From Pelagicoccus sp. SDUM812005 (GTDB lineage: Bacteria > Verrucomicrobiota > Verrucomicrobiia > Opitutales > Opitutaceae), in contig NZ_JARXIA010000001.1 in assembly GCF_031127875.1 (NCBI RefSeq), positions 124,001 to 188,000 on the forward strand: 64,000 nucleotides of DNA, read 5' to 3'. The notes beneath the pieces are model-generated. The model was not told where the DNA came from. It searched no databases and saw only the letters and a program-made list of their open reading frames with translations. A program made the position numbers and the translations under genes. The number at the start of each line of letters is the position of its first letter. Within the stretch, counting starts at the first letter, position 1. Below, one piece after another: positions 1 through 9,108 of this stretch.

Positions 1-123
1 TTCCTTGAGGGCGTCCTGCCCGTTGCCGCAGTCGCCGATGATCTCGTAGCTGTGGCGTTCGAGAACGTCGGCGAGCATTTGCCTTACGGCTGTGAGGTCG
101 TCAACTATGTAGAGTCGTTTCAT
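1..123 (-). CDS. Response regulator receiver domain, N-terminus only (runs off left edge)
   Basis: The reverse strand from 123 to 1 reads as 41 uninterrupted codons, starting MKRLYIVDDLTAV. This is the beta1 strand and acidic pocket (D8, D9) that opens a CheY-like receiver domain. The phospho-acceptor aspartate and any output domain lie outside the window, so the regulator class cannot be told. The start at 123 puts the acidic pair at the usual distance from the N-terminus. No strong Shine-Dalgarno sequence is visible before it. Confidence 0.8.
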   Translation of the reverse strand, partial: MKRLYIVDDLTAVRQMLADVLERHSYEIIGDCGNGQDALKE

Positions 124-668
124 GATGGCGTAAATTCAGTGGTGGTTTGGGGAGCTCGTTCTCCCGAGGTGGTCTCTATGTACTCAATCTATAAGGATAA
201 GTCCTTATATCAAGCTGGAGGCATTGTATTCACATTCGTTTGAAGTTTGAGGGTAAAAATTGGTCAACGCTTTGACCACGATTGTAAGTCGGAGGTGACT
301 ATTTGTAATAAATTAGGGCTTACGCCCTATGCTTGGCCTCCCTGTTTTTAACCCTAATTAGAGACGTTTCGTGACCCTAGCTTCGCTCGGGTGGCCGTGG
401 GGAGCGGGAGGGCGGCCGCGTTAGTATTAAGTTAGAGTGGAGAAAGCCCGGCCGGCGGCTCTCCTGTTATTGCTTCGAGCCACACGGGCGGCTTATGTTC
501 CTCATTAGTTGATGCGTTGGATCTGGAGGGATTGATGCGCTGGGGATGTCCCCGTTCCGGTAGCTTTGGCTGCTTGCGAAGCTGTCTCCCCATGTCCGCT
601 CGCTCCTTGCGGAAGCAAGGGCGGGAATCGCGCTCGACCGATCTTAGTTCGTTTGCCCCAAACTGCCT
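124..668. other. Intergenic region without a recognisable gene
   Basis: No convincing coding sequence is present in these 545 bases between divergent genes. A short hairpin (TAGGGC, four-base loop, GCCCTA at 314-329) lies inside a wider AATTAGGG (311-318) / CCCTAATT (352-359) inverted repeat. Promoters for the left response regulator and the right cytochrome gene should lie here, but no clear -35/-10 pair could be assigned. Confidence 0.5.
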
Positions 669-3194
669 ATGCCCCCTTTTACCAAGCGCGTTTCTGGCGC
701 CTTTGCGCTCGTTTATTTAGGTTCCGTCGCCTCCCTTGCAGGCGCGGCGGACGGTTTCTTCGAGGAGTTTTCCGAGGAGATTCAACCGGTGCTCGATATC
801 TATTGCTACGATTGCCATGGATACGGCAGCGAGAAGGGCGGGGTCGTCTTGGACGAATTCGACAATGCCATGGAGTTGCGCGACCACGGCCTTTGGTTGC
901 GGGCCTTGAAAAACTTGCGTAGCGGCCTGATGCCGCCCGCGGACGAATTGCAGCCGAGCGAAGCGGAACGCGAGGAAGTCTTGGCTTGGATCAAGGCCAA
1001 GGTCTTCCAGCTTAATCCGGCGAATCCGGATCCCGGTCGCCAGGTGCTGCGCCGCTTGAATCGGGTCGAGTACCGCAACACGATCCGCGACCTGCTCGGC
1101 TACGACTACGATACCTCCGCGGAGTTTCCCGCGGACGATACGGGGCATGGCTTCGATAACATGGGGGACGTGCTGACAATCTCCCCCATGCTGCTGGAGA
1201 AGTATTTGGACGCGGCCCAGCAGATAGTTGCAGCTACGGTGCCGACTCGTTCCAGGGTGGTAGCGGAGACGGTCGTGCCGGGACGGCATTTCGTGGCGAC
1301 TGGCGCCGCGGCGCCCAGTTCGGGGGCGTGGACGCGCGATCTCTCTTATTACAAGCCGGTAAGCGTAACGGCGGAGCGAAGGGTGGAAGTGGGAGGGACC
1401 TATGAGATCGTTTGGGACCTGATGGCGATCGAGACCTACGTGGATAACGTGTTCGACCAGAATCGCTGCACGCTCGTTCTCAAAGTTGACGGGGAAGTGG
1501 TGCTGGAGCGGGAATTCACGCGGGAAGGCTGGCAGGCGTACACCTTCGTGCAGGAGCGCCATTGGGAACCGGGCTTGCATCGCTTTACCGCAGAGGTGGT
1601 ACCTCTGACTCCAGATGTGGAGCAAGTGCGGGATCTGCGCTTCAGGCTGAACAAGGTGAGCTTGCGCGGGCCTTTCTCGGAATCGCATTTCGTCGAGCCG
1701 AAGGATTACCGAAAGTTCTTTCCGCGTCCCGTTCCGGAAGACGAAAAGGGGCGACGCGAGTACGCTCGGGAGTTGATCGAGAAGGCGGCCACGCGCGCTT
1801 TTCGCCGTCCGGTGGAGGACTATACATTGGAGCGTCTGGTGTCCTTGGCGATGTATTCAGCTTCCGGAGAAGACTCCACTTTCGAAGCGGGAATCGCCCA
1901 AGCTTACGCGGCTATCTTGGCTTCGCCGCGATTCCTCTTTCGCGAAGAGTCGGTATTGGGCGAGAGCCTGCAAGGGGATGCCGCCTTGGTGGACGAGTGG
2001 GCCTTGGCTTCTCGGCTCTCCTATTTTCTTTGGTCGACCATGCCGGACGAAACGCTTTTCGATCTGGCGCGTCAGGGCCTGCTGAGGTCGCAGTTGAGGC
2101 AACAAGTCCAGCGGATGCTGGCAGATCCGAAGGCCTCCGCCTTGGTGGAAAATTTCGTTGGCCAGTGGTTGCAGGCCCGCGATATCGAGTCGGTGCCGAT
2201 CAGCGAGTTCGCCGTTTGGCTGCGTGAGAATCCGAATCCGGAGCTCGAGCGGGCTCGCGCGACCTACGAGCGAATTCGCGATATCCGCGTGGCGGATCGA
2301 ACGGATGAGGACAATGCGGAGCTGGAGCGCGCTCGGGCGGCCTATCGCGCTGCCTACCGGATCCCAAAGCCTTCGCTCGGCGGCGAGCTGAGGAGGGCCA
2401 TGCTGGAGGAAAGCGAAAGCGTATTCGAATACATACTACAAGAGGACCGGAGCGTGCTCGAGTTGCTGAAAAGCGACTACACCTTCCTCAATGAAGAATT
2501 GGCAGCCCACTACGGGATCGAAGGGGTGGAAGGCGAGGCTATGAGGCGTTTCCAATTGCCGGACGACAGCGTGCGTGGAGGCGTGCTTACGCAGGGGACG
2601 GTGCTCGCTGTCACTTCGAACCCCACCCGTACCTCGCCGGTAAAGCGCGGTGTTTTCATTCTCGATAACATTCTCGGCACTCCGCCTCCGCCCCCGCCGC
2701 CGAACATCCCTTCGTTGGAGGACGCAGCCAGTCCCGACGAGCTTAAGGAACTTTCGCTGCGCGAGACCTTGGCCCTCCACGCCGAGAAGAGTACCTGCCG
2801 CTCCTGCCATAACCGCATGGATCCGCTTGGCTTGGCGCTCGAGAACTTCAACGCCTTGGGGCGTTGGCGGGAGTCCGAGATGGACATGCCGATCGAGCCC
2901 GAGGGACGCTTGATTACGGGAGAGGGCTTTTCCGACATCCGGGAGCTGAAGGAGATCCTCGTGACGGAACGCCGCGACGACTTCTATTATTGCTTCACCG
3001 AGAAGCTGCTGACCTATGCCCTCGGACGAGGGCTTGACTACTACGATGTCGAAACGGTGGACCGTCTGGTCGCGGAGCTGCGCGAATCCGGAGGAAAGCC
3101 GTCCGTCTTGATTCACGGGATCATCGAATCCGCCCCTTTCCAGAAACGCCGAGTCTCCACTTTGGAGGAAGCCCATACCCATATTGAACGCTAA
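669..3194 (+). CDS. DUF1592-family secreted c-type cytochrome (DUF1587/1592/1588/1585 architecture)
   Basis: An 841-residue exported protein of the planctomycete/verrucomicrobial DUF1592 family. A signal peptide ends near AGAADG (about residue 27). A CxxCH haem site (C46, C49, H50) follows in the cytochrome-like N-terminal segment. The central region has the order expected for DUF1587, DUF1595, DUF1592 and DUF1588, including the family's proline run after LGT (about residues 675-683). A second CxxCH (about C710, C713, H714) precedes the DUF1585 C-terminus. The family is thought to act in periplasmic redox chemistry, but no substrate is established. The next gene, 11 bases on, is a DUF1552 protein, the family's usual partner. 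The ATG at 669 directly precedes a normal signal peptide. Confidence 0.85.
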   Translation: MPPFTKRVSGAFALVYLGSVASLAGAADGFFEEFSEEIQPVLDIYCYDCHGYGSEKGGVVLDEFDNAMELRDHGLWLRALKNLRSGLMPPADELQPSEAEREEVLAWIKAKVFQLNPANPDPGRQVLRRLNRVEYRNTIRDLLGYDYDTSAEFPADDTGHGFDNMGDVLTISPMLLEKYLDAAQQIVAATVPTRSRVVAETVVPGRHFVATGAAAPSSGAWTRDLSYYKPVSVTAERRVEVGGTYEIVWDLMAIETYVDNVFDQNRCTLVLKVDGEVVLEREFTREGWQAYTFVQERHWEPGLHRFTAEVVPLTPDVEQVRDLRFRLNKVSLRGPFSESHFVEPKDYRKFFPRPVPEDEKGRREYARELIEKAATRAFRRPVEDYTLERLVSLAMYSASGEDSTFEAGIAQAYAAILASPRFLFREESVLGESLQGDAALVDEWALASRLSYFLWSTMPDETLFDLARQGLLRSQLRQQVQRMLADPKASALVENFVGQWLQARDIESVPISEFAVWLRENPNPELERARATYERIRDIRVADRTDEDNAELERARAAYRAAYRIPKPSLGGELRRAMLEESESVFEYILQEDRSVLELLKSDYTFLNEELAAHYGIEGVEGEAMRRFQLPDDSVRGGVLTQGTVLAVTSNPTRTSPVKRGVFILDNILGTPPPPPPPNIPSLEDAASPDELKELSLRETLALHAEKSTCRSCHNRMDPLGLALENFNALGRWRESEMDMPIEPEGRLITGEGFSDIRELKEILVTERRDDFYYCFTEKLLTYALGRGLDYYDVETVDRLVAELRESGGKPSVLIHGIIESAPFQKRRVSTLEEAHTHIER

Positions 3195-3205
3195 CGACTG
3201 CTGCT

Positions 3206-4585
3206 ATGAAAAGAAAACGCTACCTTTCGCCTGAATCTGTAAGCCGGAGAAATTTCCTCAAGGGAATCGGCGCCTGCGTGGCCTTGCCGGCCTTCCATTC
3301 TCTGATGCCGAGCAAGTTGTTGGCGGCCAGCTCCGCTCTGGAAGCGGCGACCACTAGCACGGGAGCTCCGCTACGTACCGCCTTCGTCATGTTCCCCAAC
3401 GGAGCGATCCCCGCCCGCTGGTGGCCGGAAGGGGTTGGGCGCGATTTTGTATTCAATGAAACCCTACGTCCCTTGGAGAAGCAGCGAGAAAACTTGCAGG
3501 TTCTCTCCGGACTCGACCACGAAAACGCGAAGCCCGGAAACGACGGGGGAGGCGACCACGCGCGCGGCAACGGCGTCTACCTGACCGGTGTCCGCTTGAA
3601 CAAGAGCGCTACGGATATTCGGGCGGGGATTTCGATCGACCAAGCCATGGCGAACGAGGTGGGGCACCTCACTCGTTTCCCGTCGCTGGAGTTGAGTTGC
3701 GATGCGCGTCGGCAGTCCTCCAATTGCGATTCGGGCTATTCCTGCGCTTACCAGTACAATATTTCCTGGCAAGACGAGCATACTCCCATGACTCCGGAAT
3801 CGAACCCGCGGCTGGTCTTCGAGCGCATGTTCGGAGCGGGAGACCATGGCGAACGCGCGGAGAGCGCCCGGCGCCGCATGATGGGACGTCGCTCGCTTCT
3901 CGATTTCGTCATGGACGATGCCCGCCGCATGCAGAAGCGACTCGGTTGGGAGGACAAGGAGAAGCTGGACCAGTACTTGACGGGGGTGCGCGATGTCGAG
4001 TTGCGTATCCAGAAAGCGGAACAGTTTGGTCCGAACGTGGATCCGAAACTGCCGACCCCGAACGGCATTCCCGACAGCCACGTGGAGTACGTGGACCTCA
4101 TGTACGATATGATGTTGCTGGCCTTCAAGACGGACTCGACGCGTATCGCGACGTTTGTGCTCGGCCACGATGGAGACAACCGTTCTTTCAGCCAGATCGG
4201 AATCAGCGAGGGGCATCACGACCTTTCGCATCACCAGAACAATGAGGACCGGGTAAACAAGGTTGCGGCCATCGACCGTTGGTACGTGGAGCGCTTCGCT
4301 GCTTTCCTCGATCGCTTGGATGCGGAGAAGGACCTGGACGGAAATTCGATCCTGCACAACTCGCGTATCGTCTACGGCAGTGGAAATGCGGACGGCAATA
4401 TCCACAGCCACGACAACTTGCCGATCATTCTGGCAGGGGCAGGTGGTGGAACTTTGAATACAGGTCGCTACGTGAAGCATGGAGCGAAGCCGATGACGAA
4501 CTTGTTCCTGAGCCTCGCCGATCAGGCGGGTGTTGCAGGCTTGGAGCGTTTCGGCGATTCCACAGGGCGCTTGGGCAATATCTAG
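3206..4585 (+). CDS. DUF1552 domain protein with Tat signal
   Basis: A 459-residue protein. Its N-terminus carries a twin-arginine motif (SRRNFLK, residues 13-19) followed by a hydrophobic stretch ending near LLAAS, so it is probably exported folded by the Tat system. The rest matches the DUF1552 pattern: an early FVMFPNGAIPARWWP-like segment, GNADGNIHSHDNLPIILAG near the C-terminus, and a conserved DGDNRSFSQIG. The family is related to DUF1501/sulfatase-like folds and is nearly always encoded beside a DUF1592 cytochrome, as here. Biochemical function is unknown. It is probably co-transcribed with the upstream cytochrome and the esterase that follows. Confidence 0.85.
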   Translation: MKRKRYLSPESVSRRNFLKGIGACVALPAFHSLMPSKLLAASSALEAATTSTGAPLRTAFVMFPNGAIPARWWPEGVGRDFVFNETLRPLEKQRENLQVLSGLDHENAKPGNDGGGDHARGNGVYLTGVRLNKSATDIRAGISIDQAMANEVGHLTRFPSLELSCDARRQSSNCDSGYSCAYQYNISWQDEHTPMTPESNPRLVFERMFGAGDHGERAESARRRMMGRRSLLDFVMDDARRMQKRLGWEDKEKLDQYLTGVRDVELRIQKAEQFGPNVDPKLPTPNGIPDSHVEYVDLMYDMMLLAFKTDSTRIATFVLGHDGDNRSFSQIGISEGHHDLSHHQNNEDRVNKVAAIDRWYVERFAAFLDRLDAEKDLDGNSILHNSRIVYGSGNADGNIHSHDNLPIILAGAGGGTLNTGRYVKHGAKPMTNLFLSLADQAGVAGLERFGDSTGRLGNI

Positions 4586-4608
4586 AAAACGGGAAGACGC
4601 TTGCGCTT

Positions 4609-5571
4609 ATGAAATCGTTGTTGTCGCTGTTGTGCGCCCTTTTTTCGCTTACCGCCTTGATCGCTCGGGAGGTGCCGATTCGAACGGGGATCGGCGGGCT
4701 TACGGACTATCATGTTCCCCAGGAGGGCGTTCCCAAGGGGCGCTTGGAGGGGCCGTTCGAGTTTCGCAGCAAGATCATAGAAGGCACGGTGCGGCGGTAC
4801 TGGATCTTCGTGCCGGCCCAGTATGACGGTAGCGAAGCGGCTGGGGTGCTGGTTTTTCACGATGGCCAACGGGCCACGCACCCGGAGGGGGTACTGCGGG
4901 TCCATCAGGTCATGGAGAACGCGATCGCGAGAGGTGAGATGCCGGTGAGTATAGGGATTTTTATTACTCCCGGCAATTTGTCCGAGCGCTATCCGGACGA
5001 TCTAGGCTGGAGCAATCCGAACCACCGCGCCCCGGAGTACGACGCGATGGACGACCGCTATGCCCGTTTCCTGATCGAGGAAATGCTGCCGGAGGTAGGG
5101 AAGTCCTATCGATTGACTGACGATCCGGAGAAGCGCTGCATCGGCGGTACCAGCAGCGGAGCGATTTGCGCGTTCACGGTGGCTTGGCACCGTCCGGATG
5201 CGTTTCGCAAGGTGCTGAGCTTCATCGGCAGCTACGTTTCGATCGGCTTCCGTCCCGACGAGACTCCTCCGCGCTTGGGCGGGCAGGACTATCCGGCTTT
5301 GATCCGCCGGGAGCCGATTCGGCCTCTGCGGGTGTACCTGCAGGACGGGAACCGGGATTTGGACAATCGCTGGGGAAATTGGTTTTTGGCGAACCAGCAG
5401 ATGCTGGCGGCCTTCGATTTTGCGAACGCCCAGGCGGATCGCGCCGGCTCGGCGGGCCCTCGCTATGCGGTGGAGGCGGTTTGGACCGATGGGGTGCACA
5501 ATGACGACCATGCGGGAGCTCTCCTGCCGGAGGCCCTGCGTTGGGTGTACGCCCAGGACGCGGCGGACTAG
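4609..5571 (+). CDS. Secreted enterochelin-esterase-like alpha/beta hydrolase
   Basis: A 320-residue protein with a signal peptide (MKSLLSLLCALF, cleavage near residue 20) and an esterase-D/Fes-type alpha/beta-hydrolase domain. It shows an early VLVFHDGQ segment, a nucleophile elbow G-T-S-S-G with Ser near residue 172, and a late catalytic His in DGVHNDDHAG. Proteins of this type hydrolyse siderophore or carbohydrate-linked esters; the real substrate is not visible. The frame is open upstream into the DUF1552 gene, but the ATG at 4609 gives the signal peptide and lies 23 bases past the previous stop. Operon membership with the DUF1592/DUF1552 pair is inferred from spacing. Confidence 0.8.
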   Translation: MKSLLSLLCALFSLTALIAREVPIRTGIGGLTDYHVPQEGVPKGRLEGPFEFRSKIIEGTVRRYWIFVPAQYDGSEAAGVLVFHDGQRATHPEGVLRVHQVMENAIARGEMPVSIGIFITPGNLSERYPDDLGWSNPNHRAPEYDAMDDRYARFLIEEMLPEVGKSYRLTDDPEKRCIGGTSSGAICAFTVAWHRPDAFRKVLSFIGSYVSIGFRPDETPPRLGGQDYPALIRREPIRPLRVYLQDGNRDLDNRWGNWFLANQQMLAAFDFANAQADRAGSAGPRYAVEAVWTDGVHNDDHAGALLPEALRWVYAQDAAD

Positions 5572-5700
5572 GGCGGGGAGCGGAGCGAATTAGCTCTTCG
5601 AGGCCTGCCGGGGGCTTGGGGAAATTTCCCAAAAAAGTGTTCAATAGAGACTTGACTTGCCTTTGTTCAGCAGCAGGTTTTCCATCTCTTTCTGAGAGAT

Positions 5701-5775
5701 GTCAGGGTAGCTCAGTGGTAGAGCAGGAGACTCATAAGCTCTTGGTCGGCGGTTCAAATCCGCCCCTTGACACCA
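5701..5775 (+). tRNA. tRNA with CAT anticodon (elongator Met or Ile2)
   Basis: A complete cloverleaf with encoded CCA. The acceptor GTCAGGG pairs with CCTTGAC (one G-U), the D-stem is GCTC/GAGC, the anticodon CAT is at 5733-5735 in loop CTCATAA, and the T-arm is GGCGG-TTCAAAT-CCGCC. The paired 1-72 position rules out an initiator tRNA. The G27-U43 wobble and the TTGGTC region resemble bacterial tRNA-Ile2, in which the anticodon C is changed to lysidine, so Met versus Ile2 stays open. The closing pair of the anticodon stem is an A-G mismatch. Confidence 0.93.
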
Positions 5776-5791
5776 CTCTCTCAACTTTCTG

Positions 5792-5825
5792 AAGCCGGTT
5801 CCCGATCGAGGGGACCGGCTTTTTC
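5792..5825 (+). terminator. Rho-independent terminator after the tRNA
   Basis: AGCCGGTTCCC, a short loop and GGGGACCGGCT form an 11-bp stem with one wobble pair, followed directly by TTTT. It lies 16 bases past the tRNA CCA end. Confidence 0.85.
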
Positions 5826-6216
5826 GTGCCCGGAACCTTGGCAGGACAGGGCGGAGAACGGACTCTGCTCATCGCGTTTGAGCGGCTAGTTGGGGCGCTT
5901 TTAGGATGTATTTGATGGGTGGATACTGATCTTCTTTTGCGTAGCTGGAAACAGGATACAAGGGTAGGTAGCTTCGATGGCGTCCTGAGCGGGCTCGGAA
6001 TCGTTGTTTTGACAAATTTGAGAGTTTCCGCGTACTGAGGGGCTTACTGGGCTTTTTCGCGTCCTGCGAAGGCCCTAGACCTTATCTATAAACTCAAGAA
6101 CATCATCGTTTTGTATTTTAAAGACTTCTCCGATTTCGCGTGCTCTAAAACGTGGCTGCCTTTTGCCGGCGGCCCTCTACACCCGATCGTTGCGAACTAG
6201 TTAACTTCGAAAATCG
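5826..6216. other. Intergenic region before proB, no gene seen
   Basis: About 390 bases without a supported coding sequence. A TTGACA hexamer sits at 6009-6014 but has only a weak -10 match after it. A small TTCGC/GCGAA hairpin (6056-6070) is present without a T-tract. No riboswitch or T-box fold was recognised. Confidence 0.4.
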
Positions 6217-7305
6217 ATGGAATCGAGAGATAGAACAATCGTCATCAAAATTGGGTCGAGTTTGCTCGTAAGCGAGGAAACTGGAAAACTGCGCATGGAT
6301 TTCCTCTACCACCTCATGAATGACGTGGTAAGCCTGCGGGCCCGGAATTACAAGGTGGTCCTCGTTTCCTCCGGCTCGGTCGCTCTGGGGCGCCGCTACG
6401 GAGCGAGAACGCCTGAGGAAAGCCTGACCTTGCCGCAGAAGCAGGCCGCGGCGGCTTTGGGGCAGCCGGCCCTGATGGCGGCCTACCAGAATTTCGCCTC
6501 GGAGCACGACATGCGCATCGCCCAGATCCTGATCACGCGCTCCGACTTCGACGACCGCAAGCGCTTCGTGAACGCGGAGGATACCCTGGAGGAATTGCTG
6601 CGCCAGGGGATCGTGCCGATCGTGAACGAGAACGACACGGTCGCCACCAAGCACCTGCGGGTGGGGGACAACGACCGTTTGGCGGCCAAGGTTTGCCATC
6701 TGGTCGAAGCGGACGATTTGGTGATCCTGACCAATGTCGGCGGTCTGCTCGACCGGGAAGGCCGGATCGTGGAGCGCGTCGACAATTTGGACGAGGACAT
6801 CTTTTCGCTGGCAGGCGGGGCCTCGGGCCCGGGAACGGGTGGCATGATCACCAAGCTGCAGGCGGCGGAAATCGCCCTCGCGTCAGGCTGCCGTACCCAC
6901 ATCACCAGCGGCAGCTGCGTCAATCCAGTGGTGGACGCCATCGACGGGTCCCGCGTGCACACGGTGATCGAATCCAACATCACGCCGGAGAGCGCCCGTC
7001 ACCTTTGGATCGCCACCAGCTTGGATATTCGCGGCTTCCTGGAGATTCGGGACAAGTCCTTGCCCAGCCTGACGGAGGGGAGGAGCTTGTTTCCGGAGGA
7101 CCTGGTCAAGGTTTCCGGCGAGTTCGACCGCGGCGACATCGTGAGCATCAGCGTGGGCGAAAACGAGGTGGCCCGCGGGATCGTAGCCTTCAACCATCAC
7201 GAGGCTCAGGCTTTGCTGGAGCGTCGCAGCCCGGATATCTTTTCGGTGCTCGGTTACCGCACGCGGCCCGACGTGGTACATAAAAACGACTTCGCCTTTC
7301 TCTAG
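6217..7305 (+). CDS. proB: Glutamate 5-kinase
   Basis: ProB (362 residues) phosphorylates glutamate to gamma-glutamyl phosphate, the first step of proline synthesis, in the cytoplasm. The amino-acid kinase fold is clear: IVIKIGSSLL at the start, VSSGSVALG, LPQKQAAAALGQ, VPIVNENDTVA, GDNDRLAA and a glycine-rich GPGTGGMITK loop. A C-terminal PUA domain (about residues 270-355) completes the full-length form known from E. coli. No proA lies beside it. Proline is also an osmolyte, which fits the stress and solute genes further right, but that link is inference. The ATG at 6217 gives the standard N-terminus. Confidence 0.95.
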   Translation: MESRDRTIVIKIGSSLLVSEETGKLRMDFLYHLMNDVVSLRARNYKVVLVSSGSVALGRRYGARTPEESLTLPQKQAAAALGQPALMAAYQNFASEHDMRIAQILITRSDFDDRKRFVNAEDTLEELLRQGIVPIVNENDTVATKHLRVGDNDRLAAKVCHLVEADDLVILTNVGGLLDREGRIVERVDNLDEDIFSLAGGASGPGTGGMITKLQAAEIALASGCRTHITSGSCVNPVVDAIDGSRVHTVIESNITPESARHLWIATSLDIRGFLEIRDKSLPSLTEGRSLFPEDLVKVSGEFDRGDIVSISVGENEVARGIVAFNHHEAQALLERRSPDIFSVLGYRTRPDVVHKNDFAFL

Positions 7306-7365
7306 CGAAGTCGTTGTAGAACCGTTTTTCGAAGAGGGCTGGCCTGCGGGACCAGCCCTTTTTTT
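7285..7365 (+). terminator. proB terminator region with two hairpins
   Basis: An 11-bp perfect hairpin, AACGACTTCGC / GCGAAGTCGTT (7285-7315), spans the proB stop codon. A second stem, AGGGCTGG / CCAGCCCT (7335-7359), runs into a tract of seven or more T, the classical intrinsic terminator layout. Confidence 0.85.
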
Positions 7366-7404
7366 GATTCGGCGCGGCTGAGCGGTGGTGGCGCTATTCT
7401 CGGT

Positions 7405-8913
7405 CTAGGACTTGGGCGCTTGGGTTTCCGCTTCGGTAATGGCTGGGAAACCGGCGGCGATTTCCTCGTCGTCGCGCTTCCAGCGTTTCATTTCCTGATG
7501 GGTCGCCTTGGGCGAGAAGAAGCCGGTCGCTGCATAGAAGACGCCGATGCAGGGGGCTAGCCAGCAAGCGAAGGCGAGGGGAATGTAGAGCAGGTTTTCC
7601 ATGTGGCCGTGTCCGATCTGCAGGCCGAGGGCGGAGATGACGAAGGCGCCGCCGGCGTTCCAGGGGATGAGCGGCGACATGAGGGTGCCGCCTTCTTCGA
7701 TGCCGCGGGCTAGGTTGAGCGTGGAGTAGCGAAGGCCGCGGTAGAGCGGGGAAAACATGCGTCCCGGCAAGGCGATGGAGAGGTAGGGGTCGCCCGCCAC
7801 GAGGTTGGTGGCGAAGGAAGTGCCGATGGCGGCGGCTTGGGTTCCGCCGAAGCTTTGCACCTTGTTTTGGATGGTGTTGATGATGGCTCGAAGGCAGCCG
7901 GTGCGCTCGAGGGCGCCGCCGAAGCCGAGGGCGATGAGGATGAGCGAGATGGTCCACATCATGGATTGGATGCCGCCGCGATTGAGCAGGCCGTCGATTT
8001 GGCTGACCCCGGTTTCGATGGAGTAGCCGTTGTTGGCATACTGGAAAATGGATTGGAGGCTGGCGCCCTGGGCCACCATGGCGACGATGGCTCCGACTAC
8101 CACTCCCGCGAACAGGGAGGGAATGGGCGGATATTTTTTCAGGGCGAGGGCCATTACCAGCAGGGCTGGCAGAAGCAGCCATCCCGAGATGTTGAAGTTT
8201 GCCTCGAGGGCGCTGGTGATGGCGTCGATCTTGGCGAAGGAAACTGTTTCTTCGCCCACCAGCTGGAAGCCGGCGATGAGGTAGATCACGAGAGCGATCA
8301 ACATGGCGGGTAGGGTGGTGGGGATCATGTTCTTGATATGGGAGAACACGTCCGTGCCCGTAACGGCGGGAGCTAGGTTGGTGGTATCCGAGAGCGGCGA
8401 TACCTTGTCGCCGAAGAAGGAGCCCGATACGACGGCTCCCGCAGTCCAGTACATGGGGATGTCGAACCCTGCTCCGATGCCCATCAGGGCCAGGCCGACG
8501 GTGCCGACCGTGCCCCACGAGGTGCCCAGCGAAACCGAAACGAAGGAGCAGATGATCATGCTCGCTACTAGAAAGTACTCCGGCGATAGGATCTTGAGTC
8601 CGAAGTAGATGATGCTCGGCACCGTGCCGCTCGCGATCCAGACGCCGATGATCATGCCGACCGTGATCAGCACGGATACGGAGGGCAGGGCCACGTGGAT
8701 GACGTGGAAAACGCCTTCCTCGATGTCCTTCCACTTCAAGCCGAGGCGAATGCCGACCAAGCTGGTAATCGCCAGGCCGATGGCGAGCGGGATGTGAGGC
8801 TCGAAGACGCCGAAGTAGAATATCTGGAGTCCGATGACGAGGAGGGTCAGGACAACAGGGGTGATCGCTAAGGCGAATTTGGGTTGTAATTCGTGTTTGT
8901 TCATGGTGGCCAT
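7405..8913 (-). CDS. nhaC: NhaC-family Na+/H+ antiporter
   Basis: A polytopic inner-membrane protein of about 502 residues with at least ten hydrophobic helices. It carries the NhaC signature GSFFGDKVSPLSDTTNLAP and a matching late segment (AAAIGTSFATNLVAGDPYLSI). NhaC exchangers expel sodium (some relatives swap organic acids or amino acids) and help with salt and pH homeostasis. The start chosen is ATG at 8913; ATG at 8904 and an upstream start at 8958 are in frame and none has a convincing ribosome site. Palindromes upstream at 9021-9054 may be operators. No accessory subunit is nearby. Confidence 0.88.
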   Translation of the reverse strand: MATMNKHELQPKFALAITPVVLTLLVIGLQIFYFGVFEPHIPLAIGLAITSLVGIRLGLKWKDIEEGVFHVIHVALPSVSVLITVGMIIGVWIASGTVPSIIYFGLKILSPEYFLVASMIICSFVSVSLGTSWGTVGTVGLALMGIGAGFDIPMYWTAGAVVSGSFFGDKVSPLSDTTNLAPAVTGTDVFSHIKNMIPTTLPAMLIALVIYLIAGFQLVGEETVSFAKIDAITSALEANFNISGWLLLPALLVMALALKKYPPIPSLFAGVVVGAIVAMVAQGASLQSIFQYANNGYSIETGVSQIDGLLNRGGIQSMMWTISLILIALGFGGALERTGCLRAIINTIQNKVQSFGGTQAAAIGTSFATNLVAGDPYLSIALPGRMFSPLYRGLRYSTLNLARGIEEGGTLMSPLIPWNAGGAFVISALGLQIGHGHMENLLYIPLAFACWLAPCIGVFYAATGFFSPKATHQEMKRWKRDDEEIAAGFPAITEAETQAPKS

Positions 8914-9020
8914 ATTCGTATTCTTACAATGAATACGTTGGGTGCGCCCAACGGGCATTGCGCCGATGTTAGCTGCGAAGACGGGATGATTCGCGGCTAG
9001 GTTCAGCCTACTCGTCTAAA

Positions 9021-9054
9021 CACGATAGATCGTGGATCAAGGGAATTCTTGATC
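9021..9054. promoter_or_regulatory. Tandem palindromes upstream of the antiporter gene
   Basis: Two back-to-back inverted repeats: CACGAT-ag-ATCGTG (9021-9034) and GATCAAG-ggaatt-CTTGATC (9035-9054). They lie about 110-140 bases before the antiporter start and beyond the end of the glycosyltransferase gene, with no T-tract, so an operator role is likelier than termination. The regulator is unknown. Confidence 0.45.
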
Positions 9055-9108
9055 GATCACGGGCGTCGAGGGTCGTGTTGTGTATCCGAAGAAAGGATAC
9101 TGATAGCC

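Noticed and set aside
5826-6216. Possible riboswitch or leader before proB
   Set aside because: Only a five-base-pair hairpin and a lone TTGACA were seen, with no conserved core of any known leader.
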